A stretch of 64,000 bases of DNA from Actinomycetales bacterium (lineage in GTDB: Bacteria > Actinomycetota > Actinomycetes > S36-B12 > UBA5976): assembly GCA_018970205.1 (NCBI GenBank), contig JAGWWW010000003.1:1-64000 (forward strand), given 5' to 3'. The notes beneath the pieces were generated by a model. It was given only the letters and a program-made list of their open reading frames with translations. It had not been told where the DNA came from and searched no databases. The position numbers and the translations under genes were made by a program. Of this stretch, positions 52,128 to 61,197 are shown one piece after another; within the stretch, counting starts at the first letter, position 1; every line of letters begins with the position of its first letter.

Positions 52128-52515
52128 GGTCGGTGCCGCGGTAGTACTCGAAAGTGAAGCCGAAGATGCTGATCAGCAGGAACACAGTGCCCAGTGCTAC
52201 CACCCATGGGGCGAAGATCAGACCGCAGATCACCATGGCCGCGGAGGCCGCGAGCGGCAGCGGCCACCATGAGTGCGGGCTGAAGAATCCGTAGTCCACA
52301 TCGGCCTCGGAGATGTCGGCGTCCTCGCGGTCCTCCGGGCGTGGCCCGACCCGCTTGCCGGTGTAGAGGATGTAGAAGCCCGCGAGGAAGGCGAGCCCGC
52401 CGGACAGCGCGATGCACAACGTGCCGATGATCTCCCCGGCGGTGAGCCAGTAAGCGACCGTGATGATCGAGAAGACGATCGCAGCGCCGCTGAACAGCCA
52501 ACCTTCGATCTTCAC
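52120..52515 (-). CDS. ctaF: CtaF, actinobacterial cytochrome c oxidase subunit IV
   Basis: 131-aa membrane protein with four helices starting [20 protein letters not shown], typical of the actinobacterial subunit IV. It stabilises the aa3 oxidase. ATG overlaps the ctaD stop by 4 bp. Confidence 0.9.
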   Translation of the reverse strand: MKIEGWLFSGAAIVFSIITVAYWLTAGEIIGTLCIALSGGLAFLAGFYILYTGKRVGPRPEDREDADISEADVDYGFFSPHSWWPLPLAASAAMVICGLIFAPWVVALGTVFLLISIFGFTFEYYRGTDLG

Positions 52516-54284
52516 TTGCCTGCCTCCTCGCTGCTGCCGTGTGAGTCGGTGGAGGTCCGCAGGTCTTCCACCGCAATGTCCGCCGGCCCGAGCACCTTCG
52601 TCAGCAACTCCTGACGGCCGACGACGTTCTCAACCTCCGGGTGGTGCAGGTCGAACGCCGGCCGCTCGGAGCGGATCTTCGGCATCGAGTGGAAGTTGTG
52701 CCGTGGCGGCGGGCACGAGGTCGCCCACTCCAGAGACGCCCCCCAGCCCCAGGGGTCGTCGCTGGTGACCCGCGGCGCGGTCCGCGAGGTCTTCCAGATG
52801 TTGTAGATGAAGGGCAGGGTGGAGAAGCCGAGGATGAACGCCCCGATCGTGGAGACGATGTTCAGGCCGGTGAAGCCGTCGCTGGCGAGGTAGTCGCCGT
52901 AGCGCCGCGGCATGCCCTCCACGCCGAGCCAGTGCTGCACGAGGAACGTGGTGTGGAAGCCGATAAACATGATCCAGAAGTGGACCTTGCCGAGGCGCTC
53001 GTCGAGCATCTTGCCGGTGAACTTCGGCCACCAGAAGTAGAAGCCCGCGAACATGGAGAAGGCGACGGTGCCGAAGACGACGTAGTGGAAGTGAGCCACC
53101 ACGAAGTACGAGTCAGACACGTGGAAGTCAAGCGGCGGCGCGGCCAGGATGACTCCGGTGAGCCCTCCGAACAGGAAGGTCACGAGGAAGCCGATGACCC
53201 ACAGCATCGGTGTCTCGAAGGAGATGGACCCCTTCCACATGGTGCCGATCCAGTTGAAGAACTTCACCCCGGTGGGTATGGCGATGAGCATCGTCATGAA
53301 CGCGAAGAACGGCAGGTAGACCGCCCCTGTGATGTACATGTGGTGCGCCCACACCGCCACCGAGAGGCCCGCGATGGCGATTGTGGCGAACACCAGCCCC
53401 TTGTAGCCGAAGATCGGTTTGCGGCTGAAGACCGGGATGATCTCGGAGACGATGCCGAAGAACGGCAGCGCGAGGATGTAGACCTCGGGGTGGCCGAAGA
53501 ACCAGAACAGGTGCTGCCACAAGATGGCTCCGCCGTTGGCGGCGTCGAAGACCTGCGCACCGAAGCGGCGGTCGATCTCAAGAACCAGCAGCGCGCCCGC
53601 CAGCGGCGGGAATGCGAGCAACACCAGCACACTGGTCAGCAGCACGTTCCAACTGAAGATGGGCATGCGGAACATGGTCATTCCCGGCGCGCGCATCGTG
53701 TAGATGGTGGTGATGAAGTTGACGCCGCCCATGATGGTGCCGAAGCCGCCGAGGCCGAATCCAAGGATCCACATGTCGGGGCCGATGCCCGGGGAGTACT
53801 CGACGCTGGTCAGCGGGGCGTACGCGTACCAGCCGAAGGCCGCCGCGCCGCCTGGCGAGAAGAAGCTGGCGGTGACGATGAGCCCGCCGAACAGGAACAG
53901 GTAGAACGACAGCATGTTCAGCCGCGGGAACGCCACGTCGGGGGCGCCGATCTGCAGCGGCATGATGACGTTGCCGAACCCGATGAACAGCGGCGTGGCG
54001 AAGAGCAGCAGCATCATCGATCCGTGCATCGTGAACAACTGGTTGTACTGCTCCAGCGACAAGAACTGCAGGCCCGGGACGGCCAGCTCCGCGCGGATGA
54101 ACAGCGCCATGACTCCCGCGATGAGGAAGAACACGCAGGAGACGATGAGATACATGTAGCCGATGACTTTGTGGTCGGTGGAGGTCATCCACGAGACCAG
54201 CAGCCGGCCCATCGACTGCCGCTTGGCCTCTTTCGTGCGGTCCCCGCTGCCCGCGTATGCGGCGGTGCCAGGCATGGTCGTCAC
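52512..54284 (-). CDS. ctaD: CtaD, cytochrome c oxidase subunit I
   Basis: 590-aa catalytic haem-copper subunit with twelve helices. The CuB/haem a3 region [18 protein letters not shown] is intact, as are [14 protein letters not shown] (haem a ligand region) and [13 protein letters not shown]. The C-terminal tail of about 60 residues is acidic/His-containing ([13 protein letters not shown]). ATGA-coupled to ctaC and ctaF. Confidence 0.97.
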   Translation of the reverse strand: MTTMPGTAAYAGSGDRTKEAKRQSMGRLLVSWMTSTDHKVIGYMYLIVSCVFFLIAGVMALFIRAELAVPGLQFLSLEQYNQLFTMHGSMMLLLFATPLFIGFGNVIMPLQIGAPDVAFPRLNMLSFYLFLFGGLIVTASFFSPGGAAAFGWYAYAPLTSVEYSPGIGPDMWILGFGLGGFGTIMGGVNFITTIYTMRAPGMTMFRMPIFSWNVLLTSVLVLLAFPPLAGALLVLEIDRRFGAQVFDAANGGAILWQHLFWFFGHPEVYILALPFFGIVSEIIPVFSRKPIFGYKGLVFATIAIAGLSVAVWAHHMYITGAVYLPFFAFMTMLIAIPTGVKFFNWIGTMWKGSISFETPMLWVIGFLVTFLFGGLTGVILAAPPLDFHVSDSYFVVAHFHYVVFGTVAFSMFAGFYFWWPKFTGKMLDERLGKVHFWIMFIGFHTTFLVQHWLGVEGMPRRYGDYLASDGFTGLNIVSTIGAFILGFSTLPFIYNIWKTSRTAPRVTSDDPWGWGASLEWATSCPPPRHNFHSMPKIRSERPAFDLHHPEVENVVGRQELLTKVLGPADIAVEDLRTSTDSHGSSEEAGK

Positions 54285-55120
54285 TTGGTGACCTCCTCGA
54301 GGGTGGTGCCCGACAGGTGGTAGCGGTCAGTCGTGATGGAACCGGACTGCCCCGCACTGCGCAAGGCGGCGATGTGGGCGTCGTAGTCGGCCTGTGAGAC
54401 GACCTTGACGTTGAAGATCATGCGGGCGTGCTGGGCGCCGCAGAGCTCGGCGCAGCGGCCCTTGAAGTTGCCGATGGTGTCCGGTGTGAGCTCGAACTTG
54501 TTGACGCGCCCGGGGACGACGTCCATGTGGAACAGGAAGTCCGGAACCCAGAAGGAGTGGATGACGTCCGGGCTGAGCAGCGTGAACTGGACGCGCTTGT
54601 TCACTGGCAACCACAGCGTCGGCGGCGCCGCTGGAGTGCCGACGTCGTAGGCCTTGTCGTCGTCGTACTGGAACGACCATTGCCACTGGTAGCCGACGAC
54701 GGTGACGTGGTTCGTGGCCGTGCCGGTGTTCTTGGTGAGGATCGTCTGGTCGCGCAGCGTGAAGGCGAACAGCACGCCGATCATGATGGCGGGTGCCGCC
54801 GTGTAGAAGATCTCGATCGGGATGTTGTAGCGGGTCTGCTTGGGCAGCGGGTCGCCCTTCTTGCGTCGGTATGCGACGACGCACCACAAGATCAGGCCCC
54901 AGACGATGATGCCGACGATGAGCGCGGCGATCCAGGACGTCTGCCACAGGTGAAGCGTGCGCGCCCCGTCCTTGGTGATGGGCTTGGGCATCGCCCCGCG
55001 CAGCCACTCATCGCGGGTGCATCCTCCGAGACCGAGCGCGGTCAAGGCTCCGAGCGCGGCCGCGGCACGGCCACGAAGGCGCCGCCCGCCTGGCTCACGG
55101 TTGCTGGTGTCACCACTCAC
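54281..55120 (-). CDS. ctaC: CtaC, cytochrome c oxidase subunit II (lipoprotein)
   Basis: 279 aa. GTG 55120 gives an N-terminus [18 protein letters not shown] with a hydrophobic stretch ending LGLGGC, a probable lipobox; GAGG lies about 10 bp upstream. Two helices follow ([20 protein letters not shown] and [11 protein letters not shown]) and the CuA domain with [15 protein letters not shown] and [13 protein letters not shown] longer frame to 55213 lacks the fit to a signal sequence. Confidence 0.92.
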   Translation of the reverse strand: MSGDTSNREPGGRRLRGRAAAALGALTALGLGGCTRDEWLRGAMPKPITKDGARTLHLWQTSWIAALIVGIIVWGLILWCVVAYRRKKGDPLPKQTRYNIPIEIFYTAAPAIMIGVLFAFTLRDQTILTKNTGTATNHVTVVGYQWQWSFQYDDDKAYDVGTPAAPPTLWLPVNKRVQFTLLSPDVIHSFWVPDFLFHMDVVPGRVNKFELTPDTIGNFKGRCAELCGAQHARMIFNVKVVSQADYDAHIAALRSAGQSGSITTDRYHLSGTTLEEVTK

Positions 55121-55157
55121 GGTCAACGAGCCTCTTTCAGTCAGATGTGACGCGGTC

Positions 55158-55188
55158 ACGGGTGCGGGCACGCCGGTTTCGCACCCGT
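55158..55188. other. 9-bp hairpin in the ctaC upstream gap
   Basis: ACGGGTGCG (55158-55166) pairs exactly with CGCACCCGT (55180-55188), 13-nt loop. It lies in the 263-bp gap between divergent ctaC and the cysteine-desulfurase-like gene; it may be a leader structure or operator. No other feature is evident in the gap apart from the downstream -10. Confidence 0.45.
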
Positions 55189-55371
55189 CACACCGCCCCG
55201 AGTGAGCATCCACCGGGCTGCGCGCGAGTACCCCGGAAATCTATCGCAGCGCACCCGTGCAAGCCCCGTTTGGGTGACGTCTGACATGCGCGTGTGAGTG
55301 CTGCCTGCCGAACCGGCAATCCCGACATGCCGGGCGATGGCGGTCGGGCCGTGCCGGGAACTGCGCCGGCA

Positions 55372-55377
55372 TACGGT
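55372..55377 (+). promoter_or_regulatory. -10 hexamer, leaderless desulfurase-like gene
   Basis: TACGGT, 6 nt, ATG. Confidence 0.6.
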
Positions 55378-55383
55378 TGTCGC

Positions 55384-56541
55384 ATGCGCGTGAACTTCGA
55401 CGCGGTGAGCGGCAGCCTTGAGCACCCGGCCGCAGCGGCAGCGCGGGCGAACGCCGAACTCCACGGCTGGGCGGACCCTCAGCGTGCTCACACCGAGGGC
55501 CGCGCCGCTCGGGCGATCCTCGACCGTGCCCGCGAGCAAGCCGCTGCCGCACTCGGCGCGCGGCCCGACGAAGTCGCCTTCACCGCGTCGCTCGCGCAGT
55601 CCCACCGTCGGGCTGTCGCGGGACTTGCCGTGGGCCGGGCCCGAGCGGGAACGCACGTGGTCACGAGTGCAGTGGAGCACTCCGCGCTCTTGCACGCCAG
55701 CGGCGCGCTCGCAGACGGCTGGTCGACCCCGGGAGGGCAGGCGTGGCGGCGCACCGTGGTCGGGGTTGACGCCACGGGTGCGGTGGAGGCGGCGCAGTTC
55801 GCCGCCGCCGTGACCGCCGAGCCGACCGCATTCGCAGTCTTGCAAGCAGCCAGCGCAGAGGTGGGCACACGGCAGCCGCTGACGCAGGCACATGCGCTCA
55901 TCGCCGGGGCGGCACCGGTGCTGGTCGATGCCACCGCGGCGCTCGGCGAACCGGGTTTGCGCGATCTGCCGTGGGATGTGCTGTCGGCCGCAGCCGCGCA
56001 CCTCGGCGCGCCGGCAAATTGCGCCGTGCTCGCGGTGCGCACGGGCACACGGTGGCGCTCCCCCGACCGCCCGACCGACGCGTACGAGCACGGCTGGGTG
56101 CCGGGACATCCCAACATCCCTTCCATCGCGGCATTCGCGGCGGCCCTGGAGGCGGCTGCGGACACCTCACAGGCAGACCGACTGCGGGCGTTGACGGACA
56201 CGATCCGCACCCGGGTGCCGCAACTGATCGGCGACTGCGTGGTCGTCGGCGCGGCGACTGAGCGCGTCAGTCACGTTGTGACCATGTCGTTCCTCTACGT
56301 CAGCGGGGCGGCACTTGCCCAGGAACTCGACGCAGCCGGGTTCGCGGTCGCCTCGGGGTCAGCGTGTTCCAGCGACGCGCTCACCCCGAGCCACGTGTTG
56401 GCGGCGATGGGCGCGCTCACCGAGGGAAACATCCGGGTCAGCCTTCCGTGCGACGCGACAGCACAGCAGGTGAGCGCATTCCTGGACGCCCTGCCCGGCT
56501 GCGTCGCCCGCGTGCGCGAGAAGTTCGGCGCACCCGTGTGA
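55384..56541 (+). CDS. Cysteine-desulfurase-like class V aminotransferase fold protein lacking the PLP lysine
   Basis: 385 aa with NifS/IscS-like layout: VTSAVEHSALL, EVGTRQPL, VDATAALGEPG (Asp182 for the PLP ring) and the active-site cysteine loop SGSACSSDALTPSHVL (Cys328). Where desulfurases have SxHK, this reads SAAAAHLGAPANC, with leucine at the lysine position. The whole protein has one lysine, Lys380, near the C-terminus. It overlaps a TusA gene by 4 bp. As I recall, a desulfurase plus TusA pair occurs near ctaC in other actinobacteria. It may be a non-catalytic partner or a diverged enzyme. Confidence 0.8.
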   Translation: MRVNFDAVSGSLEHPAAAAARANAELHGWADPQRAHTEGRAARAILDRAREQAAAALGARPDEVAFTASLAQSHRRAVAGLAVGRARAGTHVVTSAVEHSALLHASGALADGWSTPGGQAWRRTVVGVDATGAVEAAQFAAAVTAEPTAFAVLQAASAEVGTRQPLTQAHALIAGAAPVLVDATAALGEPGLRDLPWDVLSAAAAHLGAPANCAVLAVRTGTRWRSPDRPTDAYEHGWVPGHPNIPSIAAFAAALEAAADTSQADRLRALTDTIRTRVPQLIGDCVVVGAATERVSHVVTMSFLYVSGAALAQELDAAGFAVASGSACSSDALTPSHVLAAMGALTEGNIRVSLPCDATAQQVSAFLDALPGCVARVREKFGAPV

Positions 56542-56783
56542 GCGAGCATTGCCTCGACGAGCGCGGCCGGGCATGCCCGTACCCGGTGATCGCCTTGGGC
56601 CGGCTGTGGCAGCAGTTGCACTCGCAGCCGGGCGAGCACGTCATCGACATCACGGCTGACGACCCGGTCGCGGTCATTGATATCCCGGCCTGGTGCCACA
56701 TCAAGGGCGCGGACTACGAGCGGCTCGACGACTCGCTCGGGCCGGACATCCGGTTCCGGGTTAGGTTCACAGGCTCGGGGTGA
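56538..56783 (+). CDS. TusA-like sulfur carrier
   Basis: 81 aa with the TusA hallmark DERGRACPYPVIAL; Cys13 of CPxP is the sulfur-accepting residue. The rest (HVIDITADDPVAVIDIPAWC) fits the small beta-alpha fold. GTG 56538 overlaps the upstream stop, so it is translated with its putative sulfur-donor partner. Convergent with aat across 110 bp. Confidence 0.85.
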   Translation: MSEHCLDERGRACPYPVIALGRLWQQLHSQPGEHVIDITADDPVAVIDIPAWCHIKGADYERLDDSLGPDIRFRVRFTGSG

Positions 56784-56893
56784 ACGGCGAGCCCCGCGCG
56801 TCGCGCCGGTGAACACACCGCCACAGTCGCCTGAGCTGCAGTCAGCGCTCGGCTAGATGCCAACGCCTGCTTCGCTCAGGGCCACAGCGCCGT

Positions 56894-57757
56894 TCATCGA
56901 CCGATCGCCGGTGCAGCGCCCAAGGCCGCGGGCAGCAAGTGCACGTAGTCTCGCCGCGAGATCTCCACCGCGCCGAGGCTTGCAAGATGCGGGGTCAGCC
57001 ACTGCACGTCGAGGACCCTGCCGCCGAGCCACGGCGGCAGGCCGGGCACGGCCGGCGCGGCCCGCAGGATGCGGACCAACTCCACCAGCGCGACCTTGGA
57101 CGCGTCGCGTTCGCGGTGGAACATGGAGTCCCCGTTGACTAGTCCGCCCTGCTCGACGCAGATGAGCCCGCCAACCAGCCGGCCGGCGTCATCGCGGGCC
57201 TCAATCGAATGGGCGTGACCGCTGCGGTGGAGCTGCTCGTAGGCCTCGACGAAGTCGTCGAGGATCCAGACCGCGTTGTCACGCGGATCAGCGCACTCGC
57301 GCAGGACCTCGGCGAAATCCTGGTCGATGGTGACGTGATAGCGGCGGCACGACTTCGCCAGCGACCTGCTCACCCGCAACGCAGGCAGTGGCAGCACCCC
57401 GCGCTGCACCGGGCTCCACCACGCGAGCATGGTTTCGGCCTCGGGCTCCGCATCGCCCTCGTCGCCGGCTTCTTCGTCGTGTGACGCCGAACGACCGTCA
57501 GCCTCGGCGTCACCGCGCGCACCGCCGTCGGCGGGTCCATCGGCGGCGCACTCGTCACAAGGGCAGTCGTCGTCACCCGCGTCGGAGTCGGCTAAACCGA
57601 TCTCCATCGGGAAGGTGCCCGCGGCATAAGCGCTGAGCACAGAGGCGGCGGTGACCTCGCCGCCTAGTGCCACGATGTCGCCAAGCCACGACGCGAAACT
57701 GGCCGGGTCTGCACTCAAGTCCTCGACGAACGTCTGCAGTGGCTGCTCGACCCTCAT
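56894..57757 (-). CDS. aat: Aat, leucyl/phenylalanyl-tRNA-protein transferase with acidic insert
   Basis: 287 aa; the family is usually about 200-250. It transfers Leu or Phe to N-terminal Arg/Lys of proteins for N-end-rule degradation. Family parts: SAYAAGTFPM, WWSPVQRGVLPL, RRYHVTIDQDFAEVLREC, GHAHSIEA, GGLVNGDSMF and VLDVQWLTPHLASLGAVEISR. Between TFPM and WWSP an insert of about 55 residues (55-109) is very acidic and holds CPCDEC (Cys65, 67, 70). ATG 57757 has AGGT upstream. Confidence 0.9.
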   Translation of the reverse strand: MRVEQPLQTFVEDLSADPASFASWLGDIVALGGEVTAASVLSAYAAGTFPMEIGLADSDAGDDDCPCDECAADGPADGGARGDAEADGRSASHDEEAGDEGDAEPEAETMLAWWSPVQRGVLPLPALRVSRSLAKSCRRYHVTIDQDFAEVLRECADPRDNAVWILDDFVEAYEQLHRSGHAHSIEARDDAGRLVGGLICVEQGGLVNGDSMFHRERDASKVALVELVRILRAAPAVPGLPPWLGGRVLDVQWLTPHLASLGAVEISRRDYVHLLPAALGAAPAIGR

Positions 57758-57779
57758 GGGCGGGACCTGCCGACACGCA

Positions 57780-57810
57780 ACGGGCCCACCCTGCTCGAGG
57801 ATGGGCCCGT
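57780..57810 (-). terminator. Hairpin between erpA and aat
   Basis: ACGGGCCCA (57780-57788) and TGGGCCCGT (57802-57810) pair perfectly over a 13-nt loop, 17 bp after the erpA stop. No T-run after the stem on the minus strand. Likely ends erpA transcription. Confidence 0.65.
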
Positions 57811-57827
57811 GCGCTGCAAAACCTCGG

Positions 57828-58184
57828 TCAGTTGAAGGAGTCCCCGCATGCGCACGAGCCGCCGGCATTGGGGTTGTCGATGGTGAAGCCCTGCTTCTCG
57901 ATGGTGTCGACGAAGTCGACAACGGCACCGGCGAGGTACGGCTTGCTCATGCGGTCCACGACAACTTTCAGTGACCCGAAGGTCTCGGCGTGGTCGCCGT
58001 CGAGCGAGCGGTCGTCGAAGAAGAGCTGGTAGCGCAGGCCGGAGCACCCACCGGGCTGCACGGCGACCCGAAGCGCGAGGTCGTCGCGGCCCTCCGCTGC
58101 CAAGAGCGCGGCTGCCTTCGTCGCGGCCGCATCGGTCAGCACGACCGACTCCGCGGTCACCTCTTGTGAGATCTCAGTGGTCAT
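57828..58184 (-). CDS. erpA: ErpA/HesB-type iron-sulfur cluster insertion protein
   Basis: 118-aa A-type carrier. The three conserved cysteines are in VQPGGCSGLRYQLFF and GGSCACGDSFN. ATG 58184 has a strong GGAGGT ribosome site 7 bp upstream. A TAGACT -10 (58259-58254) would give a leader of about 63 nt, so this gene is leadered. Divergent nadA encodes a 4Fe-4S enzyme, a plausible client. Confidence 0.93.
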   Translation of the reverse strand: MTTEISQEVTAESVVLTDAAATKAAALLAAEGRDDLALRVAVQPGGCSGLRYQLFFDDRSLDGDHAETFGSLKVVVDRMSKPYLAGAVVDFVDTIEKQGFTIDNPNAGGSCACGDSFN

Positions 58185-58253
58185 CTCGCACCTCCAGCGC
58201 CTTGACGTCTTCGGGACGACGCGCACACCGCGCCAACTCTTCCCTCGGGTAGG

Positions 58254-58259
58254 AGTCTA
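58254..58259 (-). promoter_or_regulatory. -10 hexamer for erpA
   Basis: TAGACT on the minus strand, about 70 bp before the ATG. Confidence 0.5.
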
Positions 58260-58314
58260 ACGCCGGCACGGGCGAGGCGCAGGCGGCGTCGCACACGGGT
58301 GCCACAATGTCGGC

Positions 58315-59487
58315 GTGAGCGTTTTCTCTGAGCCGGCAGCCACGCCCTCGGCCCTGCTCCTGCTCGGCCGGGGCGCGGACCCCACCGCTGAGCGCGGGGT
58401 CGAGTGCCCGGGCGACCTTCCGCCGGCCGCGGACCCCTCGCTGATCGAGCGCGCCCGCGCGGCCCGCGCCGCTCTCGGGGAACGCGCGTTCATCCTCGGC
58501 CACCACTACCAGCGCGACGAGGTCATCGACTTCGCCGACGTGACCGGTGATTCCTTCAAACTCGCGCGGGAGGCCGCAGCGCGCCCCGAGGCGGAGTACA
58601 TCGTCTTCTGCGGCGTGCACTTCATGGCCGAGAGCGCGGACATCCTCACCGCTGCGTCGCAGAAGGTGGTGCTGCCCGACCTGGCGGCCGGCTGCTCAAT
58701 GGCCGATATGGCCGCTATCGCGCAGGTCGAAGACGCGTGGGACGCCCTGACCGACGCCGGTGTCGCCGACGGCACGGTGCCGGTCACCTACATGAACTCC
58801 AGCGCCGCCATCAAGGCATTCACCGGGGAGCACGGCGGGACGGTGTGCACATCCAGCAACGCCGAGCGCGCGCTGCGGTGGGCGTTCGGCAAGGGCGAGC
58901 GGGTGCTGTTCCTGCCCGACCAGCACCTCGGGCGCAATACTGCTGTCCTGCAACTCGGGATGAGCCTTGACGACTGCGTGGTCTACAACCCGCACAAGCC
59001 CGGCGGCGGCGTCACCGCCGATGAACTGCGCCGGGCGCGGATGATCCTGTGGCGCGGGCACTGCTCGGTGCACGGCCGGTTCACCCGCACCTGCGTCGAC
59101 CAGGTGCGCGAGCGCGTCCCCGGCGTCAACGTGCTGGTACACCCCGAGTGCGCGCACGAGGTCGTCACCGCCGCAGACCTCGTCGGATCCACCGAGTTCA
59201 TCATCAAGACCCTGGAGTCCGCCCCTTCGGGAAGCGCATGGGCCATCGGCACCGAGCTGAACTTGGTCCGACGGCTGGCCCGCACCCACCCCGACAAGCA
59301 CGTCACGTTCCTTGACAGCACCGTCTGCTACTGCTCGACGATGAACCGCATCGACCTGCCCCACCTCGTCGCGAGCCTTGAGAGCCTCGCGGCCGGCACC
59401 GTGGCCAACCAGATCACCGTGCCCGAGCGCGTCGCCCACTGGTCACGGGTTGCCCTGCAGCAGATGCTGGACCTTCCGGCGAACTGA
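58315..59487 (+). CDS. nadA: NadA, quinolinate synthase
   Basis: 390-aa 4Fe-4S enzyme condensing iminoaspartate with DHAP in de novo NAD synthesis. Marks: ILGHHYQRDEVIDFAD, VFCGVHFMAESADIL, YMNSSAAIKAF, FLPDQHLGRNTA and VHPECAHEVV, with the three cluster cysteines in these regions and near CSTMNRI. GTG 58315 lies 6 nt after CACAAT, a weaker -10-like hexamer, and has no ribosome site. nadB and nadC are not in the window. Confidence 0.94.
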   Translation: MSVFSEPAATPSALLLLGRGADPTAERGVECPGDLPPAADPSLIERARAARAALGERAFILGHHYQRDEVIDFADVTGDSFKLAREAAARPEAEYIVFCGVHFMAESADILTAASQKVVLPDLAAGCSMADMAAIAQVEDAWDALTDAGVADGTVPVTYMNSSAAIKAFTGEHGGTVCTSSNAERALRWAFGKGERVLFLPDQHLGRNTAVLQLGMSLDDCVVYNPHKPGGGVTADELRRARMILWRGHCSVHGRFTRTCVDQVRERVPGVNVLVHPECAHEVVTAADLVGSTEFIIKTLESAPSGSAWAIGTELNLVRRLARTHPDKHVTFLDSTVCYCSTMNRIDLPHLVASLESLAAGTVANQITVPERVAHWSRVALQQMLDLPAN

Positions 59488-59526
59488 CCCGATCCTCGGC
59501 TCGGGGCACCGCCACCGCACCTGCCG

Positions 59527-59532
59527 TAGGCT
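59527..59532 (+). promoter_or_regulatory. -10 hexamer, leaderless DUF3043 gene
   Basis: TAGGCT, 7 nt, ATG. Confidence 0.6.
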
Positions 59533-59539
59533 CGCCGTC

Positions 59540-60085
59540 ATGAGCCAGGAAACCCCCGAGCAGACCGCCGCCGGCAAAGGCAAACCGACCCCCACCCGCG
59601 CTGAGGCTGAGGCCGCGCGCAAGGCAGCGCTGAACCCGGTGCTGGACAAGAAGGCGGCCCGCGCCGCACAGCGCGAGGCCCGGGAGAAGGCCCGGCTGGG
59701 CCTGCTCGCAGGCGATGAGCGCTACTTCCCCGCCCGCGACCGCGGCCCGGCCAAGGCGTTCGTGCGCGACTTCATCGATTCCCGGCTGACCGTCGGTGAG
59801 GTGTTTCTGCCCGCGGCGTTCATCGTCATCGTCCTGACGATGGTGCCGAACAAGACCGTGCTCAACATCGCCTACCCGGCGTGGTTCGCAACCTTCACCC
59901 TGATGCTCGTCGACACGCTCGTGGTCTCCCTGCGCCTGCGCAGCCGGCTGGCCAAGCAGTTCGACCCGGCCGACCGCAAAGGCGCCATCTTCTACGGGGT
60001 GCTGCGCGTGACCCAGATGCGCAAGCTGCGGGTCCCGCCGCCACGCGTGGGCATCGGCGGCAAGCCGGTCAAGCGCAAGCGCTGA
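59540..60085 (+). CDS. DUF3043 membrane protein
   Basis: 181-aa actinobacterial protein. A long charged helix (TRAEAEAARKAAL...KAARAAQREAREKARLG) precedes the DUF3043 core (YFPARDRGPAKAFVRDFIDSR) and two helices, with a basic tail VGIGGKPVKRKR. Function unknown. A comparable gene follows nadA/erpA-type genes in other actinobacteria as I recall. Confidence 0.85.
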   Translation: MSQETPEQTAAGKGKPTPTRAEAEAARKAALNPVLDKKAARAAQREAREKARLGLLAGDERYFPARDRGPAKAFVRDFIDSRLTVGEVFLPAAFIVIVLTMVPNKTVLNIAYPAWFATFTLMLVDTLVVSLRLRSRLAKQFDPADRKGAIFYGVLRVTQMRKLRVPPPRVGIGGKPVKRKR

Positions 60086-60162
60086 CGCAGTCCGACGCCC
60101 ACGCGCTGCGCCACGGCGTCGAGACCGGCAACGGCAGCGCTTGCGCGACTGCACCACGGCCC

Positions 60163-60168
60163 TAGGGT
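60163..60168 (+). promoter_or_regulatory. -10 hexamer, leaderless aldo-keto reductase gene
   Basis: TAGGGT, 7 nt, ATG. Confidence 0.6.
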
Positions 60169-60175
60169 TCGGCGC

Positions 60176-61174
60176 ATGGAGCACCGTCACCTCGGCCGAA
60201 GCGGCCTTGTCATCAGCGAGATCATCTACGGCAACTGGATCACCCACGGCAACCAGGTCGAGGACGCGGCAGCCCACGCCTGCGTGAACGCGGCCCTCGA
60301 CGCCGGCATCACGACTTTCGACACCGCGGACGTCTATGCGCAGACGCGCGCGGAATCGGTCCTCGGTGACGCGCTAGCCGGCCAGCGCCGCGAGGGTCTG
60401 GAAATCTTCACCAAGGTCTTCTGGCCGACCGGCCCGGGCAAGAACGACCGCGGCCTGTCGCGCAAGCACATCATGGAGTCCTGCCACGGCTCGCTCAAGC
60501 GCCTGCAGACCGACTACATCGATCTGTACCAAGCGCACCGCTTCGACCACTTCACGCCGCTGGAGGAGACCCTCAGCGCGTTCAACGACCTTGTGCGCCA
60601 GGGCAAGGTCCTCTACATCGGGGTCTCAGAGTGGAACGCCGAGCAAATCACCCGCGCCGTCGAGATCTGTGACGCGATGGGGTACGACCGACCAATCTCC
60701 AACCAACCGCAGTATTCCGCGCTCTGGCGGGTCATCGAAGCGGAAGTCATCCCAGCGAGCCAGGAATACGGCCTCGGGCAGATCGTGTGGTCGCCCATCG
60801 CCCAAGGTGTGCTGACGGGCAAGTACCTGCCGGGCGCGCAACCGCCCGAGGGCAGCAGGGCGGCGGACCCCAACGGCGGCGGGTTCGTCAACCGTTGGTT
60901 GCAGGACGACCTGCTCGCGGCGGTGCAGAACCTGCGCCCGATTGCCGCTGACTGCGGCTTGACCATGGCGCAACTCGCCGTGGCCTGGGTCCTGCAGAAC
61001 CCCGCAGTCTCGGCGGCGATCATCGGAGCGTCGCGCCCCGAGCAGGTGACCGAGAACATCGGGGCGGCCGGCGTGCGGCTGTCAGCGGACACCATGGGGG
61101 CGATCGACGCGGCGCTGGCCGGCTTCATCGAGCGAGACCCTGCCAAGACGGTGTCGCCCGAGCAACGACCCTGA
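60176..61174 (+). CDS. Aldo-keto reductase (K+ channel beta-subunit-like)
   Basis: 332-aa NADPH-dependent TIM barrel. Catalytic tetrad region: FDTADVYAQ (Asp, Tyr), TKVFWP (Lys) and YQAHRFD (His); C-terminal cofactor motif AIIGASRPEQVTENI. Closest in layout to the voltage-gated K+ channel beta subunit type. The substrate is unknown. No ribosome site precedes the ATG. Confidence 0.9.
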   Translation: MEHRHLGRSGLVISEIIYGNWITHGNQVEDAAAHACVNAALDAGITTFDTADVYAQTRAESVLGDALAGQRREGLEIFTKVFWPTGPGKNDRGLSRKHIMESCHGSLKRLQTDYIDLYQAHRFDHFTPLEETLSAFNDLVRQGKVLYIGVSEWNAEQITRAVEICDAMGYDRPISNQPQYSALWRVIEAEVIPASQEYGLGQIVWSPIAQGVLTGKYLPGAQPPEGSRAADPNGGGFVNRWLQDDLLAAVQNLRPIAADCGLTMAQLAVAWVLQNPAVSAAIIGASRPEQVTENIGAAGVRLSADTMGAIDAALAGFIERDPAKTVSPEQRP

Positions 61175-61184
61175 ACAGCGGCCG

Positions 61185-61190
61185 TACCCT
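61185..61190 (+). promoter_or_regulatory. -10 hexamer, leaderless 61198 gene
   Basis: TACCCT, 7 nt, GTG. Confidence 0.6.
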
Positions 61191-61197
61191 GAGCGCC

